Shown: one piece after another, positions 59,878 through 64,000 of the stretch | How the letters are laid out: the number at the start of each line of letters is the position of its first letter | How positions within the stretch are numbered: position 1 is the stretch's first letter | From: Omphiscola glabra | Taxonomy: Eukaryota; Mollusca; Gastropoda; Lymnaeidae | Assembly (NCBI GenBank): GCA_964017045.1 | Contig: OZ024806.1 | Coordinates: 507,502 to 571,501 of the forward strand | Length of the DNA: 64,000 nucleotides | Reading direction: 5' to 3' | Translations under genes and position numbers: made by a program | The notes under the pieces: model-generated | The model's database searches: none | Told to the model about the DNA's origin: nothing | Seen by the model: the letters and a program-made list of their open reading frames with translations, nothing else

Positions 59878-62800
59878 GTACAGTTCAGTAGTAAAATATA
59901 GTGCATATTCGGTACAATCTTGCACACGTTAATTAAAAAAGTTGATTTTAAAATAAGCCGGGGGGGGGGGGGGGTAGTTACCATTACTCTTGCCACTTTT
60001 GGATGTCACTGAGACAGTTTAGGAGAGTGCCAAATGACATCACTCGCGTACATTCGGGTAGTTTAGCCTAATATGTCATTTCAATTGTCTCTACAGAAAA
60101 TTGTCCCGGCAACAACAGTAGTCAAGCATCTAATGCCGTACAACAGAGCCACGTATCGTCCAGCAAGCCTTCCTTCGTGCCCAATGATTTGTTAGGGTCA
60201 CTCTTACTCAAGGTAAACCTGTTAGGCATTGTGTCGCTATTAACAGAAGAGATGTCATCTATAATATATATAAGCATATAATATAATCATATAATATAAT
60301 CATATAATATAATATAATCATATAATATCATCGCGGTCATCCAATTACCATAAACCTGTTATACATTGTGTGGCTATTTACCTTTACAGAAGAGATTTCA
60401 TCTATAATATATATAATCATATAATAAAATCATATAATATAATCATAATATAATCATAAAATATAATCATATAATATAATAACGGTCATTCAATTTCTCC
60501 AAAATGTTTTTTAACATGTTAATTGATGTTGTGTGTCCCTAGGCGTTGAACGGGTTCTTGTTCGTGGTCAACAGTCAAGGAAAAGTTGAATTTATCTCGG
60601 AGAACGTCAATCAGTTCCTGAAATATACACAGGTAATGGTTGCACTTCCTGTCTCTGGTTGACACTTATCGGTCAGACTGATTGGTCAGACATTTTTGTC
60701 AGACTGATTGGTCAGACTTTTTTTATAAGACTTTTTTGTCAGACTTATTGGTCAGACTTGGCAGTCAGACTTATTGGTCAGACTTATTGGTCAGACGTAT
60801 TGGTCAGACTTATTGGTCAGACTTATTGGTCAGACTTATTGGTCAGACTTATTGGTCAGACTTATTGGTCAGACTTATTGGTCAGACTTATTGGTCAGAC
60901 TTATTGGTCAGACTGATTGGTCAGACTGATTGGTCAGACTTGGCAGTCTGACTGATTGGTCTGACTGATTGGTCAGACTGATTGGTCAGACTGATTGGTC
61001 AGACTGATTGATCAGACTGATTGGTCAGACTTATTGGTCAGACTTATTGGTCAGACTTATTGCTGAGACTTATTGGTCAGACTGATTTGTCAGACTTATT
61101 GGTCAGACTTGGCAGTCAGACTGATTGGTCAGACTGATTGGTCAGACTGATTGGTCAGACTTATTGGTCAGACTGATTGGTCAGACTGATTGACTGCATC
61201 CTCATTATGTTTGTCCCATGTATTAGTTTTTATTGCATCCGTATTGAAGGATGTCTGACATATTAGTATTGACTTCATTCATCCACATTTTGGATTATTA
61301 ATACTTTTTGTATGCTTTGTTCCCAGGAGGACCTTGTAGGAAAGAGTATTTATAACATCATCCATGTCGGAGACCATCCACAATTCAGTAACAGCTTACT
61401 TCCTATGACTCTGAGTAAGTCCAGTACTTTGACATTGTCATCTAGATCAAGGTCACAACATAGACAGTTGGACCTCTCACGGGGGGGGGGGGGCACAGAA
61501 TATTTTTTGGGGGGTGGCGTATAAAGGAATGTCATTTATTTGGATTAATAAAGAATCTTATCTTATCTTATTTTATCTTATCTTATAATATATTTTATGC
61601 ATATAAAAATGTCAGTTTTTAAACCATTGATTACTGGGCACAGGGAAGTGAGGCAACAGGGAAGTGGGGCAACAGGGAAGTGGGACAACAGAGTAAACAT
61701 AATGTTTAAGTTGGGCGTGAGTAAAAGGTTGAGAACCTCTGATCTAGATAAGTGTTTCTGTGGTGTTCTGTGTGGCCTGGCTAAAAATTTCACTGTCAAT
61801 AACTTTTCTATCTCACTGTCAATAACTTTTCTATCTCACTGTCAATAACTTTTCTATCTCACTGTCAATAACTCTTCTATCTCACTGTCAATAACTCTTC
61901 TATCTCACTGTCAATAACTTTTCTATCTCACTGTCAATAACTTTTCTATCTCACTGTCAATAACTTTTCTATCTCACTGTCAATAACTTTTCTATCTCAC
62001 TGTCAATAACTTCTCTATTCTCTAGGTAGTTCTTTCATTTGATCCAAGTTATTGAACACACTGATGTCAAATAGTGTTGTCATTTGATCCAAGTTATTGA
62101 ACACACTGATGTCAAATAGTGTTGTCATTTGATCCAAGTTATTGAACACACTGATGTCAAATAGTGTTGTCATTTGATCCAAGTTATTGAACACACTGAT
62201 GTCAAATAGTGTTGTCATTTTATCCAAGCTATTGCACACACTGATGTCAAATAGTGTTGTCATTTGATCCAAGTTATTGAACACACTGATGTCAAATAGT
62301 GTTGTCATTTTATCCAAGCTATTGCACACACTGATGTCAAATAGTGTTGTCATTATTTAGTTAAATCAAGTTGTTATTTCACAGGATTTTGTTCTCTATT
62401 CACAGCCAGTGGTTTGGCATGGCCGAGCGATTCCCCGACTACAAGGGGCTGCAACTTTCATTGTCGTATGCTTGTGAAACCTCCCAGTGAGTACAATTCT
62501 CGGCTGAAGGTTTATTATAAATTAATTAAACTTGGTCGATATATGATGGTTTAAAAACATAAAAAGTATACATTGATTATTTCATATAAAAGCAAACATA
62601 TTGATTCGTACGTCTTTACACTGGAACTAAACATACCTTGTTAAATTCTTGTGTTTGTAAAGTTTGTTAGTTCATGTGTTTTTAGGTTCATGCGTTTTTT
62701 GTAATTCATGTGTTTGTTGTAATTCATGTGTTTGTTAATTCATGTGTTTGTTGTGATTCATGTGTTTGTTGTAATTCATGTGTTTGTTGTAATTCATGTG

Positions 62801-63574
62801 TTTGTTGTAATTCATGTGTTTTTTAATTCATGTTTTTATTCATTCATGTGTTTGTTTACTCATGTGTTTGTTTGTTGGTTCATGTTTGTTGATTTGCATG
62901 CTTGTTTTTCTGCAGCTGAAGAAGAGGAGGATGTAGAGGTCAAACAAACTTACATCTCTCAGTATGAGAACATGCAAATTACGGCCATCTTTCAGCCCTG
63001 CCTGGCCCAGAAGCTGACCGATTCACAACTCAACTCTCCACACTCTAAAGGTAAACAGAACTTTACAAACTTCTCTTTTGTAACATTCATCTTCTTACCC
63101 TGCCAACATACTCCACCCACTTGCCCCACACACATGCCACATCCACTTGCCCCATCCTCTTGACATCCAAATGACCTGTACATAAATGACCTGAAATGAA
63201 ATGACCTGTACAGAAATGACCTGACATGAAATGACCTGTACAGAAATGACCTGTACAGAAATGACCTGTACAGAAATGACCTGTACAGAAATGACCTGAA
63301 ATGACCTGACATGAAATGACCTGTACAGAAATTACCTGACATGAAATGACCTGTACAGAAATGACCTGTACAGAAATGACCTGTACAGAAATGACCTGAC
63401 ATGAAATGACCTGTACTAAAATGGGTTTGTTTCAGAAAATCAAACTTGCCTGGTGTGTATTGCGCGCTGTCTCTCTATGACCGAGAAGAACAACATGATG
63501 ATAGGCGGCATTGACCAGTTCTCCACTAAACAAGACCTGGACGGGAAAATTATTGGGGCCGAGACCAGGTTCGG
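59615..63574 (+). CDS. NCOA: p160/SRC nuclear receptor coactivator, N-terminal part (7 exons, partial at both ends)
   Basis: Joining 59615-59877, 60097-60212, 60543-60632, 61327-61414, 62406-62486, 62916-63050 and 63436-63574 gives one open frame of about 304 residues with matching splice phases (2/1, 1/0, 0/0, 0/1, 1/1, 1/1, 1/2). In order it shows a helix-loop-helix remnant, the leader LLGSLLLK, a PAS-A core ([31 protein letters not shown]), then [19 protein letters not shown] and [12 protein letters not shown]. All have direct counterparts in vertebrate NCOA1/2/3. Known members bind ligand-activated nuclear receptors in the nucleus through LXXLL motifs and recruit acetyltransferases; those parts lie beyond the window. 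No ATG start is visible, because exon 59615 opens in mid-codon behind an acceptor. I cannot say which vertebrate paralogue is closest, and a single invertebrate orthologue is likely. Confidence 0.93.
60097..60212 (+). CDS. NCOA: NCOA exon b: linker into PAS-A
   Basis: The acceptor is CTACAG and the donor AAG|GTAAAC. It enters in phase 1 and leaves in phase 0, with 38 full codons. An Asn/Ser/Gln-rich linker is followed by [13 protein letters not shown], which matches the ESLGPLLLE-type block just before the PAS-A core in vertebrate NCOAs. The donor-proximal sequence is repeated 137 bp downstream in the intron. Confidence 0.93.
60213..60542 (+). repeat. Intron 2 with 137-bp tandem duplication and ATAATAT repeats
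   Basis: The sequence from the donor (AAACCTGTTA at 60215) recurs at 60352, including ACAGAAGAGAT and the CGGTCAT end. It is filled with ATAATATAATCAT units. Confidence 0.9.
60543..60632 (+). CDS. NCOA: NCOA exon c: PAS-A core, first half
   Basis: Thirty codons in phase 0 on both sides, with acceptor CCCTAG and donor CAG|GTAATG. The peptide contains [20 protein letters not shown] and QFLKYTQ. This is the most diagnostic exon, since human NCOAs read ALDGFFFVVN, then FVSENV, then YLGY at the same place. Confidence 0.96.
60663..61192 (+). repeat. 13-bp minisatellite in NCOA intron 3 (ATTGGTCAGACTT)
   Basis: About 40 copies with TTATT and TGATT types. It fills most of the 694-bp intron. Confidence 0.97.
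61327..61414 (+). CDS. NCOA: NCOA exon d: PAS-A core, second half
   Basis: Acceptor TTCCCAG, donor CTGA|GTAAGT. Twenty-nine codons plus one base. The peptide [20 protein letters not shown] followed by SNSLLPMTL matches the EEL..SVY.ILHVGDH.EF..NLLP signature of the family. A hAT insertion lies about 30 bp beyond the donor. Confidence 0.96.
61448..61741. mobile_element. SPIN-related hAT insertion in NCOA intron 4
   Basis: The right end GGTTGAGAACCTCTG differs at one position from the SPIN terminus as I remember it. ATCTAGAT flanks both sides perfectly (61440-61447, 61742-61749) and fits the TCTAGA target preference. The left end is diverged. Inside are a G13 tract, a (TCTTA)n run and an 18-bp repeat (GGCAACAGGGAAGTGG core). 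Confidence 0.78.
61792..62018 (+). repeat. 23-bp minisatellite in NCOA intron 4 (CACTGTCAATAACTTTTCTA core)
   Basis: About ten copies, almost identical. Confidence 0.97.
62035..62353 (+). repeat. 45-bp minisatellite in NCOA intron 4, 7 copies
   Basis: The unit contains GTCATTTGATCCAAGTTATT. Two variant types alternate near the right end. Confidence 0.97.
62406..62486 (+). CDS. NCOA: NCOA exon e: conserved post-PAS-A block
   Basis: Acceptor TTCACAG and donor CCCA|GTGAGT, entering and leaving in phase 1 with 26 full codons. The peptide [10 protein letters not shown], then [12 protein letters not shown], aligns with the NGVPWP, then FNCRMLIHPP block of vertebrate NCOAs. An alternative donor 4 bp downstream is weaker and breaks the next phase. 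Confidence 0.95.
62650..62885 (+). repeat. 18-bp minisatellite in NCOA intron 5 (GTGTTTGTTGTAATTCAT)
   Basis: About 12 degenerate copies ending about 30 bp before the exon f acceptor. Confidence 0.94.
62916..63050 (+). CDS. NCOA: NCOA exon f
   Basis: Acceptor TTTCTGCAG, donor AAAG|GTAAAC, phase 1 in and 1 out, 44 full codons. An acidic start (EEEEDVEV) is followed by [12 protein letters not shown], corresponding to the YEVMQCFTVSQP segment of vertebrate NCOAs, and a Ser/Gln/Lys-rich tail. The conserved central block supports the assignment. Confidence 0.93.
63172..63415 (+). repeat. 15-bp minisatellite in NCOA intron 6 (GACCTGTACAGAAAT)
   Basis: About 16 copies with GACATGAAAT variants. Ends about 20 bp before the exon g acceptor. 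Confidence 0.96.
63436..63574 (+). CDS. NCOA: NCOA exon g (last exon in window)
   Basis: Acceptor TTTCAG; best donor CGG|GTGGGT, leaving phase 2. The peptide [13 protein letters not shown] ends in [18 protein letters not shown]. It matches CLICIARRL and F.TKQD..GKI in vertebrate NCOAs, just ahead of PAS-B. An alternative donor at AG|GTTCGG (63569) is weaker. The gene continues beyond the window. Confidence 0.92.
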
Positions 63575-63619
63575 GTGGGTCATCTCTCTGTGCTTGTCAA
63601 CTTCTAACAATAAAATCAT

Positions 63620-64000
63620 TCTATGTCACTTTATGTCATGTCACTGTGATCTTATGTCATGTCATGTCACTGTGATCTAAATGTGATATGTTAACATATT
63701 TTAAATGTCATGTCACTTCTTAATGTCCTTGAGATCTAAATGTGTTTATGATCTTATAGTCATGTTATATCTTTATTCACTGTCATGTGACTGCTGTATC
63801 ATTGTCATGTGTTCATACTATGATCTAACATGACCTCATTAACTTGACCTACTTAACTTGACCTAATTAACTTGACCTAATTATTGTGACCTCATTAACT
63901 TGAACTCATAAACATGACCTCATTAACTTGACCTCAATAGCTTGACCTCATTACCTTGACCTCCTAAACATGACCTCATTAACTTACTCTTTATGTTCCA
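63620..64000 (+). repeat. Short arrays in NCOA intron 7
   Basis: TATGTCATGTCACTGTGATC repeats (63620-63730), then about ten 14-bp units with core ACTTGACCTCATTA (63825-63990). The window ends in this intron. Confidence 0.9.

Overview
This is animal nuclear DNA that is almost entirely non-coding. The only gene I can support is at the right edge. It is the N-terminal part of a p160/SRC-type nuclear receptor coactivator (NCOA1/2/3 family; insect relative taiman), on the + strand between 59615 and 63574. Seven short exons with good GT/AG sites and compatible phases encode about 304 residues: a shortened helix-loop-helix region, PAS-A, and the start of the following conserved block. The first coding exon lies upstream without being identified, and the gene runs off the right end. 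The introns, splice sites and coactivator show a bilaterian animal. The divergent protein, frequent CpG and a SPIN-like hAT element suggest an invertebrate, most plausibly a mollusc (gastropod), but the species is not proven.

From 1 to about 59.6 kb I see no convincing exon. The region is packed with tandem repeats. By my own tally of array boundaries, close to 90 separate minisatellites cover roughly 35 kb, about 55% of the window. Units are mostly 12-75 bp and nearly every array has its own unit. The longest are the 16-bp array at 17173-19507, the 27-bp array at 5459-6944, the 28-bp array at 43117-44404, the 18-bp array at 8541-9776 and a nearly perfect 19-bp array at 48405-49454. Nearly all long open frames in the window are translations of these repeats and should not be called genes.

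Between the arrays are transposon remains with readable target-site duplications (TSDs). They are: a SPIN-like hAT MITE at 42817-43006 inserted into a 39-bp array with a perfect 8-bp TSD; a related hAT insertion in coactivator intron 4 (61448-61741, TSD ATCTAGAT); a hAT-like MITE at 14960-15141 whose left end and flank have become a 53-bp triplicate; another at 44429-44565; a 2.37-kb non-autonomous hAT-like element at 39286-41656; two solo LTRs in opposite orientation at 24499-25102 and 30056-30654; and a 678-bp insertion at 31655-32332 with a 14-bp TSD and a partial second copy near 1036.

Other recurrent features are 18 poly-G/poly-C tracts of 10-18 nt, and two CpG-rich single-copy islands (20270-21010 and 51480-51900) that could be promoters or 5' exons. 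Every coactivator intron longer than 300 bp holds its own tandem array, so the same repeat-forming process operates inside the gene.
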